This document shows, piece by piece, positions 14,409 to 23,346 of a stretch of 39,910 bases of DNA. The position numbers were made by a program, and so were the translations under genes. The notes beneath the pieces were generated by a model. That model searched no databases. It saw only the letters and a program-made list of their open reading frames with translations, and was not told where the DNA came from. Origin of the DNA: Chloroflexota bacterium (GTDB taxonomy: Bacteria > Chloroflexota > Dehalococcoidia > UBA2979); contig JAQCKI010000004.1 of NCBI GenBank assembly GCA_027592645.1, positions 1 to 39,910 of the forward strand, in the 5' to 3' direction. Within the stretch, counting starts at the first letter, position 1; each line of letters begins with the position of its first letter.

Positions 14409-16949
14409 ATGGCTCGCACCCGAACCCGCCGTGCGCGCGCTTCCCGGAGCGCCGCCCCCGCCCTTCCTGATCTCGCGACGATCGCGCGCAGCCTGCTGCG
14501 CCCCGAAGTCATCGGCACCGCCCTGGTGGTGATGGCCGTCGCCTCGATCCCATACCTCGTCCCGCTCACCGGCGTGATCGGCGAGTTCCGCGACTTGCTG
14601 GTGCAGGCGCTTGGCCTTCACGTGTTCACGCTGATCGTCCTGCTCGCCGCCACCGGCCTGATGCTCGCCCTGAAGCGCGGCGAGGCGATCCGGCGGCACG
14701 TGCGCCACATTGCCGGCATGGTCGCCTTGCTCGTCTTCCTGGCGGGCCTCCTGGGCCTCTGGCAGCCGGACGTGCGCGTCGGCGAGGTCGACTTCAGCGT
14801 CGTCTCCACCGGCGGCGATGCGGGCCGCGCCCTCACCTCCAGCGGCATCGCCGCGGCCGGCTGGCTGCTGGCGCTGGTCGCCGGCTTTGCGCTCCTCTGG
14901 CCGAGGACAGCGCAGGCCCTGGTCGCGAACGCACCGCGGTACGCGTGGGAGACACTGCGCTGGCTCTGGGACCTGGGCCTCCACCGCCGCCTGTGGCGCA
15001 TGCTCGCCGCCACGCCTGCGCTCCTCGCGCGCCTCAACCGACGCGCGGACGCGCCCGCCGCCGTCGTCGAGGCATCCGTCGAAGCCGAGGCGGCCCCGAA
15101 GCCCGCCCGCCGCAAGGCCGTGGCGAGTGCTGTCGCAGAGAGCGCGCTCGACCTCGATGCCGCCGTACCCGCCTCGGAGCGGAGGCGCGCCCGTGCCACT
15201 GACGACCCTGGCAAGCCCGCCACGCAGTTGCCGATGGACATGGAGACGCCGATTGGCGAGTGGCGCGAGTCCGCGGATGGCTGGCAGATCCCGCCGATGA
15301 AGCTCCTCGCCCCGCAGCCGGCCGATACCGACCGCACGATCGACAACAGCATCCGCGCCCGGCTGATCGAGCAGACGCTCTCCTCGTTCGGGGTCGATGC
15401 GAAGGTGGTGGAGATCAACACCGGCCCCACGGTCACGCAATTCGGCGTGGAGCCGGGTTGGGACGTGAAGACCAAGGCCGTCGTGGAACGCGATGCCACC
15501 GGCACCGTGATGACGGACGCCTCCGGCGCGCCACGCACCAGCGACGTGGAGATCGCACGCACGCGAATCCGCGTGAACCGCATCACCGCGCTCCAGAACG
15601 ACCTCGCGCTGGCGCTCGCGGCGCCCGCGCTTCGCATTGAAGCCCCCGTGCCCGGCAAGGCGATGGTGGGCATCGAGGTGCCGAACGGGACGACCTCGAT
15701 CGTCACGTTGCGACAGGCGATGGAGTCCGGAACGTTCAAGGCGATCATGGAGAAGGGCGCGCTGCCGATCGCGCTCGGCTCCGGCGTCTCCGGCGACACC
15801 GTGGTCGCTGACCTGGCCAAGATGCCCCACCTGCTCATCGCCGGTGCGACCGGTGCCGGCAAGTCAGTCGGCCTGAACTCGATCATCGCTTGCATGCTCA
15901 TGAACTTCTCACCCGAGCAACTGCGGTTCGTGATGGTGGACCCGAAGCGCGTGGAGATGACCGCCTACACCCCCATCCCCCACCTCGCCTTCTCCGAGAT
16001 CGTCGTGGAGATGGATCGGGTCGTGGGCACGCTGCAGGCGGTGATCAACGAGATGGAGACGCGCTACCGGCGCTTCGCCCAGGTCGGCGTCCGCAACATC
16101 GAGCGCTACAACGAGAAGGAACCGCGGAAACTGCCCTACTGGGTGGTGATCATCGATGAACTCGCGGACCTGATGCTGGCGGCGCCGTACCAGGTAGAGC
16201 ACCAGTTGGTGCGCCTCGCACAACTGGCGCGTGCCACCGGCATCCACCTGATCGTCGCGACGCAGCGGCCCTCGGTGGACGTGATCACCGGGCTGATCAA
16301 GGCGAACTTCCCGACGCGGATCGCCTTCGCGGTCTCATCCAGCGTGGACTCACGCACGATCCTCGATCAGGGCGGCGCGGAGAAGCTGCTGGGCAAGGGC
16401 GACATGCTCTACCTGGCGCCGGACGCGCAGAAGCCCAAGCGCGTGCAGGGCGTCTATGTCACGGATGAGGAGATCGAGGGCATCGTCTCCTTCTGGACGC
16501 AGGACCGCTTCAAGAAGCTCGCGCCGGAGAAGTACGACGACATGCTGGAGAAGGCGCTGGACCAGGCGATCACAATGGCCCCGGACGGTTCGATGCCGCC
16601 TGATCCCGCCGACGACCCGATGATCCAGCGCGCGATCGATGTGGCGAAGGGGAGCAAGTCGCTCTCGACGTCCATGCTTCAGCGCAAGCTCGGCATTGGC
16701 TATCCGCGTGCCGCACGGCTGATGGATCTGCTGGAGGAGCGCGGCGTCGTGGGGCCTCAGGAGTCCGGCAGCAAGCCGCGTGACGTGCTGATCGACGAGG
16801 ACGGCGACGCTGTCGGCGGCGTCGATGCGTTCGAGCCGGCGAGCCTCGCCGCGCACGCCGCCTCCTTCACGCCATCGAAACGGCGCGAGGCTGACGACGC
16901 AGAGAAGCCCGCCTCGCGCTCGTTCCCCCCGGCGTTCGACGCCGAGTAG
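14409..16949 (+). CDS. ftsK: DNA translocase FtsK/SpoIIIE
   Basis: This septum-located DNA pump helps clear and resolve chromosomes during division. The 846-residue product has four N-terminal membrane helices within about the first 160 residues. An Ala/Pro-rich linker follows, then the alpha domain (DNNSIRARLIEQTLSSFGVDAKV-like region around 315-350), the RecA-like motor with Walker A GATGAGKS (about 479-486) and Walker B VVIIDELADLM, and a winged-helix gamma domain near 738-800 (STSMLQRKLGIGYPRAARLMDLLEERG). The ATG has GGAGC upstream. The transcript probably ends at the terminator at 17363-17393. Confidence 0.95.
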   Translation: MARTRTRRARASRSAAPALPDLATIARSLLRPEVIGTALVVMAVASIPYLVPLTGVIGEFRDLLVQALGLHVFTLIVLLAATGLMLALKRGEAIRRHVRHIAGMVALLVFLAGLLGLWQPDVRVGEVDFSVVSTGGDAGRALTSSGIAAAGWLLALVAGFALLWPRTAQALVANAPRYAWETLRWLWDLGLHRRLWRMLAATPALLARLNRRADAPAAVVEASVEAEAAPKPARRKAVASAVAESALDLDAAVPASERRRARATDDPGKPATQLPMDMETPIGEWRESADGWQIPPMKLLAPQPADTDRTIDNSIRARLIEQTLSSFGVDAKVVEINTGPTVTQFGVEPGWDVKTKAVVERDATGTVMTDASGAPRTSDVEIARTRIRVNRITALQNDLALALAAPALRIEAPVPGKAMVGIEVPNGTTSIVTLRQAMESGTFKAIMEKGALPIALGSGVSGDTVVADLAKMPHLLIAGATGAGKSVGLNSIIACMLMNFSPEQLRFVMVDPKRVEMTAYTPIPHLAFSEIVVEMDRVVGTLQAVINEMETRYRRFAQVGVRNIERYNEKEPRKLPYWVVIIDELADLMLAAPYQVEHQLVRLAQLARATGIHLIVATQRPSVDVITGLIKANFPTRIAFAVSSSVDSRTILDQGGAEKLLGKGDMLYLAPDAQKPKRVQGVYVTDEEIEGIVSFWTQDRFKKLAPEKYDDMLEKALDQAITMAPDGSMPPDPADDPMIQRAIDVAKGSKSLSTSMLQRKLGIGYPRAARLMDLLEERGVVGPQESGSKPRDVLIDEDGDAVGGVDAFEPASLAAHAASFTPSKRREADDAEKPASRSFPPAFDAE

Positions 16950-17362
16950 GGCCGCACGAGGCCACCCACCCGTTCGCGCTCGTTCGCACGAGCACATCCG
17001 CGAGTTCCGATGCGCAGCAATGCGTCGGTGCGACCTCGGCGCGCAGGTATCTGGGTGCGGGCCGCGAGAGCGGCGCTCCCCCGCCTTGCCCGGCGGGTGC
17101 ACCATGAAGGCAGCCAGTAAACGAGTGGTTGCCCCGAACGGTAGGAACCGCCATTGAAGCGAACGACATCATCGGACGCATGACCGTCCTCGAAGGTGCA
17201 GTGCCAGGCCGAACCACTAGCGAGTGGGGCTGTGACTGAGCCCATGTGGCTCCGTCCTGAGCGCGACGATGCGCGCCAACTCTTGCGCTCCGGCCTCTAC
17301 TCCAGGGCCAACGCCGTCTTTCGGCGATGCGAGCCTGGGTGCTGAATCTTCGGGCGGACAAG
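16950..17362. other. Gene-free region with mutually exclusive RNA helices
   Basis: No convincing gene occupies these 413 bases, which lie between the convergent ftsK and uvrB. Open frames across it have no start signals or recognisable domains. On the plus strand AGTGGTT (17124-17130) can pair with AACCACT (17212-17218). The same CCACT (17214-17218) can instead form a perfect hairpin with AGTGG (17223-17227). CGGT-AGGA-ACCG (17139-17150) is a nested hairpin. GGGCGG (17352-17357) can pair with CCGCCC (17363-17368), which is the left arm of the terminator. It may hold a small RNA or simply the long 3' end of ftsK. Confidence 0.35.
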
Positions 17363-17393
17363 CCGCCCCCCGGCAGTGGATGCCGGGGGGCGG
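17363..17393. terminator. Bidirectional terminator between ftsK and uvrB
   Basis: A perfect 13-bp GC-rich stem (17363-17375 with 17381-17393) closes a GTGGA loop, with A-T and G-T pairs extending the base. In the plus direction it is followed by TTCTGCGTTTG and in the minus direction by CTTGT. It lies 40 nt beyond the uvrB stop and about 410 nt beyond ftsK, so it can serve both converging transcripts. A shorter stem using its left arm (17352-17368) could compete with it. Confidence 0.75.
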
Positions 17394-17433
17394 TTCTGCG
17401 TTTGCGGGGCCAATCGAGCGCGGGTGGGTGCCC

Positions 17434-19533
17434 CTACTTCGTGCGGCGCGTGCGGCCGCCACGCACTTTGCGGGCGTCCGGGCGACGTGTCTGCTTCGAG
17501 AGCGACCGAAGCGACTCGGGCATCCCGTCGCCCAACTGCTCGTGCCGCAACTCCACCACCTGGTCGCGCAGCAGTGCCGCGCGTTCGAAGTCCAGGTCCT
17601 TCGCCGCGGCCTTCATCTGCCGCTCGAGGTCCGCGATCATCCTCGCGAGTTCCTCCTTGGGCAGGTCGCTCGCGCGCACGTCGTAGTCGGGGGACTCCTC
17701 CGCCACCTGGCGCAGCCGGTCACCGATGTCACGGATGGTCTTGCGAATGCCCTCCGGCGTGATGCCGTGTTCGATGTTGTAGGCCGTCTGGATCTCGCGA
17801 CGGCGCTCGGTCTCTTCGATGGCGTATCGCATGGAGTCGGTGATGACGTCCGCGTACATGATCACGCGACCATCCACATGCCGAGCAGCGCGCCCCACAG
17901 TCTGCACCAGTGATCCGCCCGAGCGCAGGAAGCCCTCCTTGTCGGCGTCGAGGATGCAGACCAGCGACACCTCCGGCAAGTCGAGTCCCTCGCGCAGCAG
18001 GTTGATGCCAACGACCACGTCGTACACGCCCAGGCGCAGGTCGCGCAGGATCTCGATGCGTTCGAGGGTGTCGATCTCGGAGTGGAGGTACATCGTCTTG
18101 ACCCCCACCTCCTGCAGGTAGTCGTTCAGGTTCTCGGACATCTTCTTGGTCAGCGTGGTGACCAGCGTCCGCTCGTTGCGGGCGGTGCGCGCCCGCACCT
18201 CGGCGAGCAGATCGTCGATCTGGCCCTCGGTCGGGCGCACCTCGATCAGCGGGTCGATGAGGCCCGTGGGCCGGATCACCTGTTGCACTACCTGCTCGGA
18301 GACCGCCAGTTCGTGCGGGCCCGGCGTCGCGGAGACGAAGATCGCCTGGTTGATATGGGCGTCGAACTCCCGGAAGTTGAGCGGGCGGTTGTCCATCGCG
18401 CTGGGCAGGCGGAAGCCGTACTCGACCAGCGTCTCCTTGCGTGACCGGTCGCCCTCGTACATGCCGCGCACCTGGGGCACCGACATGTGCGACTCGTCGA
18501 TGAACAGCAGCCAGTCGTCCGGGAAGTAGTCCAGCAACGTCCACGGTGTGGATCCGGGCGGACGCGCGGCGAGGTGGCGCGAGTAGTTCTCGATGCCCGA
18601 GCAGTATCCGGCGGAGCGCAGCGTCTCCAGGTCGTATCGGGTGCGCTCGTCCAGCCGTGCTGCCTCCAGGATTTTACCGGCCGCGCGCAGTTCGGCGAGG
18701 CGTGCCGCCAGTTCCGTTTCGATCGAGCGGATTGCGTCCTGCATCCGGTCGCCGGAGGTGACGAAGTGCTTGGCGGGGTAGATCGCGGTGCGCTCCGCCT
18801 CGGTGAGCAGTTCGCCGGTGAGCGGGTCGAGCGTGACGATCCGCTCGACCTCGTCGCCGAAGAAGTCGATGCGGATCGCCAGATCCTCGTACGCCGGGAA
18901 GACGGTGAGCGAATCGCCGCGCACCCGGAAGGTGCCACGGATCAGGTTCATATCGTTGCGCGCGTACTGCATGGCCACGAGCTGGCGGATCATCGAGCTG
19001 CGGTTGACGTGGCGGCCCTTCCACAGGTCCACCACGAACGACTGGTACTCGCCCGGCTCGCCGAGGCCGTAGATGCACGACACGGATGCGACGATGATCA
19101 CGTCCCGCCGCTCGAAGAGCGCGCGCGTCGCGGCGTGGCGCATCTTGTCGATCTCGTCGTTGATGTCCGCGTCCTTGGCGATGTAGGTGTCGGACCGCGG
19201 GATGTACGCCTCTGGCTGGTAGTAGTCGTAGTAGGAGACGAAGTACTCCACGGCGTTGCTCGGGAAGAACTCCCGGAACTCCTGCGCCAGTTGTGCGGCC
19301 AACGTGCGGTTGTGGGCCAGCACCAGCGTCGGACGCTGGTACGCTTCGATGAGGTTGGCCATCGTGAACGTCTTGCCGGTGCCGGTGGCACCCAGGAGGG
19401 TCTGTGTGCGCATCCCCTGATTCAGGCCAGCCAGCAGCCCCTCCACGGCGGAAGGCTGGTCGCCGGTCATCTGGAAGTCAGAGACGAGTCGGAAGGGCGT
19501 CGCCTGGATCGGCGGCGGGTCAGAAACGGTCAC
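17434..19533 (-). CDS. uvrB: Excinuclease ABC subunit B
   Basis: This ATPase verifies bulky DNA damage and guides UvrC cutting in nucleotide excision repair. The 699-residue product has Walker A GATGTGKT (48-55), the beta-hairpin region [15 protein letters not shown], helicase motifs including DESHMSVPQ, and the C-terminal UVR motif [22 protein letters not shown]. The basic tail is a little longer than usual. I chose GTG 19533, which has GGGGGA upstream and gives the usual family length. It follows the diguanylate cyclase by 37 nt on the same strand, in line with ruvA and ruvC. Confidence 0.95.
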   Translation of the reverse strand: MTVSDPPPIQATPFRLVSDFQMTGDQPSAVEGLLAGLNQGMRTQTLLGATGTGKTFTMANLIEAYQRPTLVLAHNRTLAAQLAQEFREFFPSNAVEYFVSYYDYYQPEAYIPRSDTYIAKDADINDEIDKMRHAATRALFERRDVIIVASVSCIYGLGEPGEYQSFVVDLWKGRHVNRSSMIRQLVAMQYARNDMNLIRGTFRVRGDSLTVFPAYEDLAIRIDFFGDEVERIVTLDPLTGELLTEAERTAIYPAKHFVTSGDRMQDAIRSIETELAARLAELRAAGKILEAARLDERTRYDLETLRSAGYCSGIENYSRHLAARPPGSTPWTLLDYFPDDWLLFIDESHMSVPQVRGMYEGDRSRKETLVEYGFRLPSAMDNRPLNFREFDAHINQAIFVSATPGPHELAVSEQVVQQVIRPTGLIDPLIEVRPTEGQIDDLLAEVRARTARNERTLVTTLTKKMSENLNDYLQEVGVKTMYLHSEIDTLERIEILRDLRLGVYDVVVGINLLREGLDLPEVSLVCILDADKEGFLRSGGSLVQTVGRAARHVDGRVIMYADVITDSMRYAIEETERRREIQTAYNIEHGITPEGIRKTIRDIGDRLRQVAEESPDYDVRASDLPKEELARMIADLERQMKAAAKDLDFERAALLRDQVVELRHEQLGDGMPESLRSLSKQTRRPDARKVRGGRTRRTK

Positions 19534-19570
19534 AGGATCCCCCGGAGGCTGCGGATCCCAGTGTACCGCG

Positions 19571-20413
19571 CTAGTTCGTGCGCTCCGAACTGCCCGGTGA
19601 CACCGGAACGCCATGACTGGTCGTGCCATGTCCGAACTGCACGACGCGGTTCTTTCCCGACTGCTTCGCCTCGTACAGGGAATGGTCGGCGCGGAGGATC
19701 AGTTCGAATTCGTCCTGGTCCGGCTCCAGTGGCAATGAGGCGATCCCAATGGAAATCGTCATCTTCAACGGCGGCTCGCCTGTCCGCGGCACACCACTCG
19801 AGCGGAAGTCGAACGATTCGATGGCGACACGCAACTTCTCGGCCACGCGGATCGCGTGGGATACATCCGTTTCCGGCAATGCCAGCGCGAACTCCTCGCC
19901 GCCGTAGCGGCCGAGGATGTCGGACTCTCGCACATTGGCCGCGATGATGTGCGCCGTGGCACGGAGGACATAGTCCCCGAACGGATGCCCCCAGCGGTCG
20001 TTCACACGCTTGAAGTTGTCCAGGTCGACCATCAGAACGGAGAGATGGCGGCTATACCGGCGCGAACGGCGAAACTCCGCACCGAGCATGTCGAAGAGCG
20101 CGCGCCGGTTCAGCAGCCCCGTCAGGCCGTCCGTCCGCGCCAGGCGGTCCAGTTCGACGGACGCCTCGCGCAGTTCGGCGGCGGTGTGTACCAGGTTCCG
20201 CTCGCGCGTCATTGCGCGGCGCGCGTTGACCCGGAGTTGCAGCGCGAATGCGAGCGTGAACGCCATCCCGATGAGCCCGAGTGCGTCCTGACTGAGGCCG
20301 AACAGCCGCACTCTGAACAGTGGCCCATCGAGGCTGACATCGACCACGACAACCACCACGATCGCGATCAGGGCACCGACCAGGGGCCAACGTGTCTCAA
20401 TGAGTTGCCTCAC
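19571..20413 (-). CDS. Membrane-anchored diguanylate cyclase (GGDEF)
   Basis: This enzyme makes cyclic di-GMP from two GTP. The 280-residue product has two N-terminal membrane helices (about 9-25 and 42-60), a short coiled linker, and a GGDEF domain from about 92. The active-site motif is GGEEF (171-175). The inhibitory I-site RESD (162-165) sits five residues before it, so product feedback inhibition is expected. [13 protein letters not shown] and [10 protein letters not shown] are typical family segments. No sensory domain beyond the membrane helices is visible. The GTG start overlaps the ruvA stop by 4 nt (GTGA), which makes cotranslation with ruvA very likely. Confidence 0.92.
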   Translation of the reverse strand: MRQLIETRWPLVGALIAIVVVVVVDVSLDGPLFRVRLFGLSQDALGLIGMAFTLAFALQLRVNARRAMTRERNLVHTAAELREASVELDRLARTDGLTGLLNRRALFDMLGAEFRRSRRYSRHLSVLMVDLDNFKRVNDRWGHPFGDYVLRATAHIIAANVRESDILGRYGGEEFALALPETDVSHAIRVAEKLRVAIESFDFRSSGVPRTGEPPLKMTISIGIASLPLEPDQDEFELILRADHSLYEAKQSGKNRVVQFGHGTTSHGVPVSPGSSERTN

Positions 20414-21048
20414 GCGACGTTCCCGGCCGGCGCCTGCTGGGAGAGCACGGCGCGCAGGAGATCCTCCAGCGTGTCCGTCTCCGGGCGCTCGTCCAGCACG
20501 CGCTCGACGGCCCGCTCCGCGTCACGGCGGGTGTACTGAAGGGAGACGAGCGCCTCCACGGCGTCGTCGCGCAGGTCCGGACCGACCGGCGGCGTCGCAC
20601 GCTCCTCGACGCCGTCGCGCAGCAGCGCCTCCAGCGTTAGTTTGCCGGCGAGCCGCGCGATGATCGTCTGCGACAGCCGCGTACCGATGCCCGGCAGCGC
20701 CTGGAGCGCCTTCGCGTCACCCGCCTCCACCCAGCGTGCGATCTCGGAGACCGGCCGGGTGAGGGCACGTACTGCCTTCACCGGGCCTACGTCCGGCACC
20801 TCGATAAACTTGCGAAAGAACTCCCGCTCCGCCAGGTGCGGGAAGCCGACCAGCATCGGCGACGGGTTGCGGTCGGAGACGTGGTAGTAGGTGTAGATCG
20901 TCACATCATCGCCATCGAGCACGCCGGCGATCCAGTCGTTCGCGAAGGCGGGGATGCGCACCTCGTACGAGACGCCATGCACGGCGACCCACGCGGTCGC
21001 GGTCTCGGCGTCCCAGCGCGTGACCTGGCCGGTGAGCGCCGTAATCAT
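20410..21048 (-). CDS. ruvA: Holliday junction branch migration complex subunit RuvA
   Basis: This protein binds four-way junctions and loads the RuvB motor. The 212-residue product has the N-terminal OB fold (MITALTGQVTRW...), tandem helix-hairpin-helix motifs (FIEVPDVGPVKAVRAL and LQALPGIGTRLSQTIIARL) and a small C-terminal domain III that contacts RuvB. Its ATG lies in the ruvC stop (ATGA), and its own stop overlaps the GGDEF gene by 4 nt. RuvB is not in the window although it usually sits next to ruvA. Confidence 0.92.
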   Translation of the reverse strand: MITALTGQVTRWDAETATAWVAVHGVSYEVRIPAFANDWIAGVLDGDDVTIYTYYHVSDRNPSPMLVGFPHLAEREFFRKFIEVPDVGPVKAVRALTRPVSEIARWVEAGDAKALQALPGIGTRLSQTIIARLAGKLTLEALLRDGVEERATPPVGPDLRDDAVEALVSLQYTRRDAERAVERVLDERPETDTLEDLLRAVLSQQAPAGNVA

Positions 21049-21563
21049 CGGGCCATCGCCTCTTCGAGCCGCGCGTCGGCGAGCCGGGTGAGGGCGATCG
21101 CAGCGGCGTCCGAGACATCCAGCGGCCCTGCGAGTTCGGTCAGGCCGAGGTGGAGGAGTACCATCTGCTGCACCTGCTCCTTCGGCGCGCCGCCCCACCC
21201 GACCACGGACTCCTTGATCGAGGTGGGCGCGTACTCGAAGACGGGGATGCCGGTGGTGGCGGCGGCGACCATGGCGGCCGCGCGCGCCTCGCCCACGGCC
21301 ATGGCGGAGCGCACGTTCTCCGCGACGAACTGCTGCTCCACGGCCAACTCGGCCGGGCCGTACTCGGCGATCAGCGCGGTCACGAGGTCAAAGATGCGAT
21401 AGAGGCGCTGCGCGCGCGGCTCGGCGGGCTTGGTGCGCATGAAACCGGAGTGCACCAGCGTGCCGCCGGAGCCTCGACCGTCCACCACGGCATAGCCGGT
21501 CACGGCAAGTCCGGGGTCGATCCCCAGGACGCGACGCGCCAGCGCCGGATGCAGGTCGGACAT
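21045..21563 (-). CDS. ruvC: Crossover junction endodeoxyribonuclease RuvC
   Basis: This Holliday junction resolvase cuts junctions symmetrically. The 172-residue product has the RNase H-like start RVLGIDPGLAVTGYAV with Asp16, the second acidic residue Glu76 in LAVEQQF, and the C-terminal pair Asp149 and Asp152 in PLDVSDAAAIALTR. These match the four catalytic acids of the family in order and spacing. It follows yebC by 48 nt and overlaps ruvA by 4 nt, the classic yebC-ruvC-ruvA order. Confidence 0.93.
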   Translation of the reverse strand: MSDLHPALARRVLGIDPGLAVTGYAVVDGRGSGGTLVHSGFMRTKPAEPRAQRLYRIFDLVTALIAEYGPAELAVEQQFVAENVRSAMAVGEARAAAMVAAATTGIPVFEYAPTSIKESVVGWGGAPKEQVQQMVLLHLGLTELAGPLDVSDAAAIALTRLADARLEEAMAR

Positions 21564-21611
21564 CTAGCCCCCTCAGCGGATCCCCAGCAGTGCGTTCCGC
21601 AGGGGACGCGG

Positions 21612-22364
21612 CTAGCCCGCGATCGCCTCCAACACCGCGTCATCGAACTCCGCGTTCGAGAACACGCGTGACACGTCGTCCAGTTCGTCCAGCCGCTCCA
21701 GGAGCTTCAGCACGCTCTCAGCGTCCTTCTCGGCCAGCTGGATCCGCGCGCGCGGGATCGGTGCCAGTTCGGCGCTATCCACCGCCAGCCCGGCCGCCTC
21801 CAGCGCTTCGCGCACCTTGTGCAGGTCGGCAGCCTCCGTGATCACCTCGACCGAGGTGTCGTCCGTGGCGTCCACGTCCACGGCGCCGGCCTCGATCACC
21901 TGGAGTTGCACCTCGTCCAGGTCGCGGCCGGCGGCGTTCAGCATGATCACGCCGCGGCTATCGAACTGCCAGGAGACCGCGCCGTTGTCAGCCATCGACC
22001 CGCCGCCGCGCGAGAACGCGTGACGGACGTCCGCGACGGTGCGGTTCCGGTTGTCAGTGACGACTTCCACGATGATCGCGGTGCCGCCTGCGCCATACCC
22101 CTCGTAGGTGATTTCTTCGAGGTTAGCCGCGTCGCCGCCGCCCGTCGCGCGCTCCACGGCGCGCTTGATGTTGTCCGCGGGCATGTTCGCCTGGCGGGCC
22201 TTCTGGATCGCGAGGCGCAGTCCCGCGTTCAGTTCGGGGTCAGGGTCACCCTGCTTGGCGGCCATGGTGATATCGCGCCCGAGTTTCGTGAAGGCCTGCC
22301 CCTTCTTCGCGTCGGTGGCAGCCTTCTTGTGCTTGATCGAGGACCATTTGGAGTGACCGGACAA
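21612..22364 (-). CDS. yebC: YebC/PmpR-family protein
   Basis: The 250-residue product opens with SGHSKWSSIKHKKAATDAKKG, the family signature, and contains YEGYGAGGTAIIVEVVTDNRNRT. The family comprises DNA-binding regulators; some members have been linked to ribosome stalling relief at proline stretches. The start is TTG 22364, with GGGAGG upstream. It leads the minus-strand operon yebC-ruvC-ruvA-GGDEF-uvrB and has a TACGAT -10 box at 22437-22442. Confidence 0.93.
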   Translation of the reverse strand: MSGHSKWSSIKHKKAATDAKKGQAFTKLGRDITMAAKQGDPDPELNAGLRLAIQKARQANMPADNIKRAVERATGGGDAANLEEITYEGYGAGGTAIIVEVVTDNRNRTVADVRHAFSRGGGSMADNGAVSWQFDSRGVIMLNAAGRDLDEVQLQVIEAGAVDVDATDDTSVEVITEAADLHKVREALEAAGLAVDSAELAPIPRARIQLAEKDAESVLKLLERLDELDDVSRVFSNAEFDDAVLEAIAG

Positions 22365-22436
22365 TCCAGGAACCTCCCGCGCAGCCTGTGATCGAACGTG
22401 CGGATCAGATCATCCGCCTGCATCAATTCGATGCGT

Positions 22437-22442
22437 ATCGTA
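22437..22442 (-). promoter_or_regulatory. -10 box ahead of yebC operon
   Basis: TACGAT on the minus strand lies about 73 nt before the TTG start of yebC, in the 117-nt gap after panC. A near-palindrome (GCATC-N5-GATGC, 22420-22434) sits just downstream, where a regulator could block the start site. No clear -35 is visible. Confidence 0.35.
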
Positions 22443-22481
22443 CCAGTCACCCACCCGAAACGGTGAGCAGCGCCGCGCCGG

Positions 22482-23321
22482 CTAGACCGGCAGCAGTACG
22501 TTATCGATCAGTCGCGTGCCGCCGAAGCGCACCGCAAGCGAGAGCAGCGCGTCTCGCGCGATCGCGCCGCGGCACTCCTCCAGCGAGCCCTGGTCGGCCA
22601 GCGACACGTAGTCGATGCGCGCCAGCGGCTGCGCCTCGATCTCAGCGCAGACGAGCGCCCTCAGCGCCTCCGCATCGTGCACACCGTCGCCCCACGCCGC
22701 CTCCGCGCGGCGCAGCCCCCGCGAGAGCGCCAGCGCCTGCGCGCGCTCTTCCGGTGACAGGTAGACGTTGCGCGAGGAGAGCGCGAGCCCATCCGGCTCT
22801 CGCACGGTGGGACAGCCGATGACTTCGACCGGTAGCAGCAGGTCGCGGGTCATGCGCTTGATCACCACCAACTGCTGTGCGTCCTTTTGGCCGAAGTAGG
22901 CGCGCTGCGGCTGCACGATGGCGAACAACTTGCTCACGACCGTCGTGACGCCATCGAAGTGCCCGGGGCGTGCGGCACCCTCCAGCACCGTCGAGAGCGG
23001 CCCAACGCTGACCGTGGTGGTCGCACCCTCCGGGTAGACCTCGTCGACCGGGGGCATGAGAACCAGCGCGACGCCCTCGGCCTCGCAGATGGCGAGGTCA
23101 CGCGGCTCGTCGCGCGGGTAGCGGTCGAAGTCGTCGTTGGGGCCGAACTGGGTCGGATTGACGAAGATGCTCACGGCCACCGCGTCGCACTCCGCGCGGG
23201 CGCGGCGCATCAGCGAGCGGTGGCCCTCGTGCAGGAAGCCCATCGTCGGCACGAGGCCCAGCGTGCCGCCGAGGGCGGCGCGGGGGGCGCGGAACTCCGC
23301 GACGGTGCGGGCGACATGCAT
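22482..23321 (-). CDS. panC: Pantothenate synthetase (pantoate--beta-alanine ligase)
   Basis: This enzyme joins pantoate and beta-alanine using ATP, the last step to pantothenate. The 279-residue product has the nucleotide-binding start LVPTMGFLHEGHRSL (His31 and His34), VNPTQFGPNDDFDRYPR, GVTTVVSKLFAIVQP, the FGQKDAQQL loop, and the LSSRNVYLSPEER segment. Length and motif order are standard. It follows panB by 25 nt in one operon and shares its promoter at 24385-24412. Confidence 0.95.
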   Translation of the reverse strand: MHVARTVAEFRAPRAALGGTLGLVPTMGFLHEGHRSLMRRARAECDAVAVSIFVNPTQFGPNDDFDRYPRDEPRDLAICEAEGVALVLMPPVDEVYPEGATTTVSVGPLSTVLEGAARPGHFDGVTTVVSKLFAIVQPQRAYFGQKDAQQLVVIKRMTRDLLLPVEVIGCPTVREPDGLALSSRNVYLSPEERAQALALSRGLRRAEAAWGDGVHDAEALRALVCAEIEAQPLARIDYVSLADQGSLEECRGAIARDALLSLAVRFGGTRLIDNVLLPV

Positions 23322-23346
23322 GTGCGCGTCCGGCCGGTTGAGGTGG

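Noticed and set aside
14043-15830. 595-codon frame opposite ftsK
   Set aside because: The composition is that of an antisense shadow and FtsK motifs on the other strand are decisive.
16757-17245. 162-codon minus-strand frame entering the gene-free region
   Set aside because: It begins between two converging genes, has no SD, no domain, and runs into ftsK antisense.
16950-17433. tmRNA, SRP RNA or tRNA in the gene-free stretch
   Set aside because: No T-loop GTTCRA with acceptor pairing, no SRP tetraloop motif and no tmRNA ends were found by eye.
18487-19947. 486-codon plus-strand frame across uvrB and the GGDEF gene
   Set aside because: It spans two well-supported genes on the opposite strand and has no domain.
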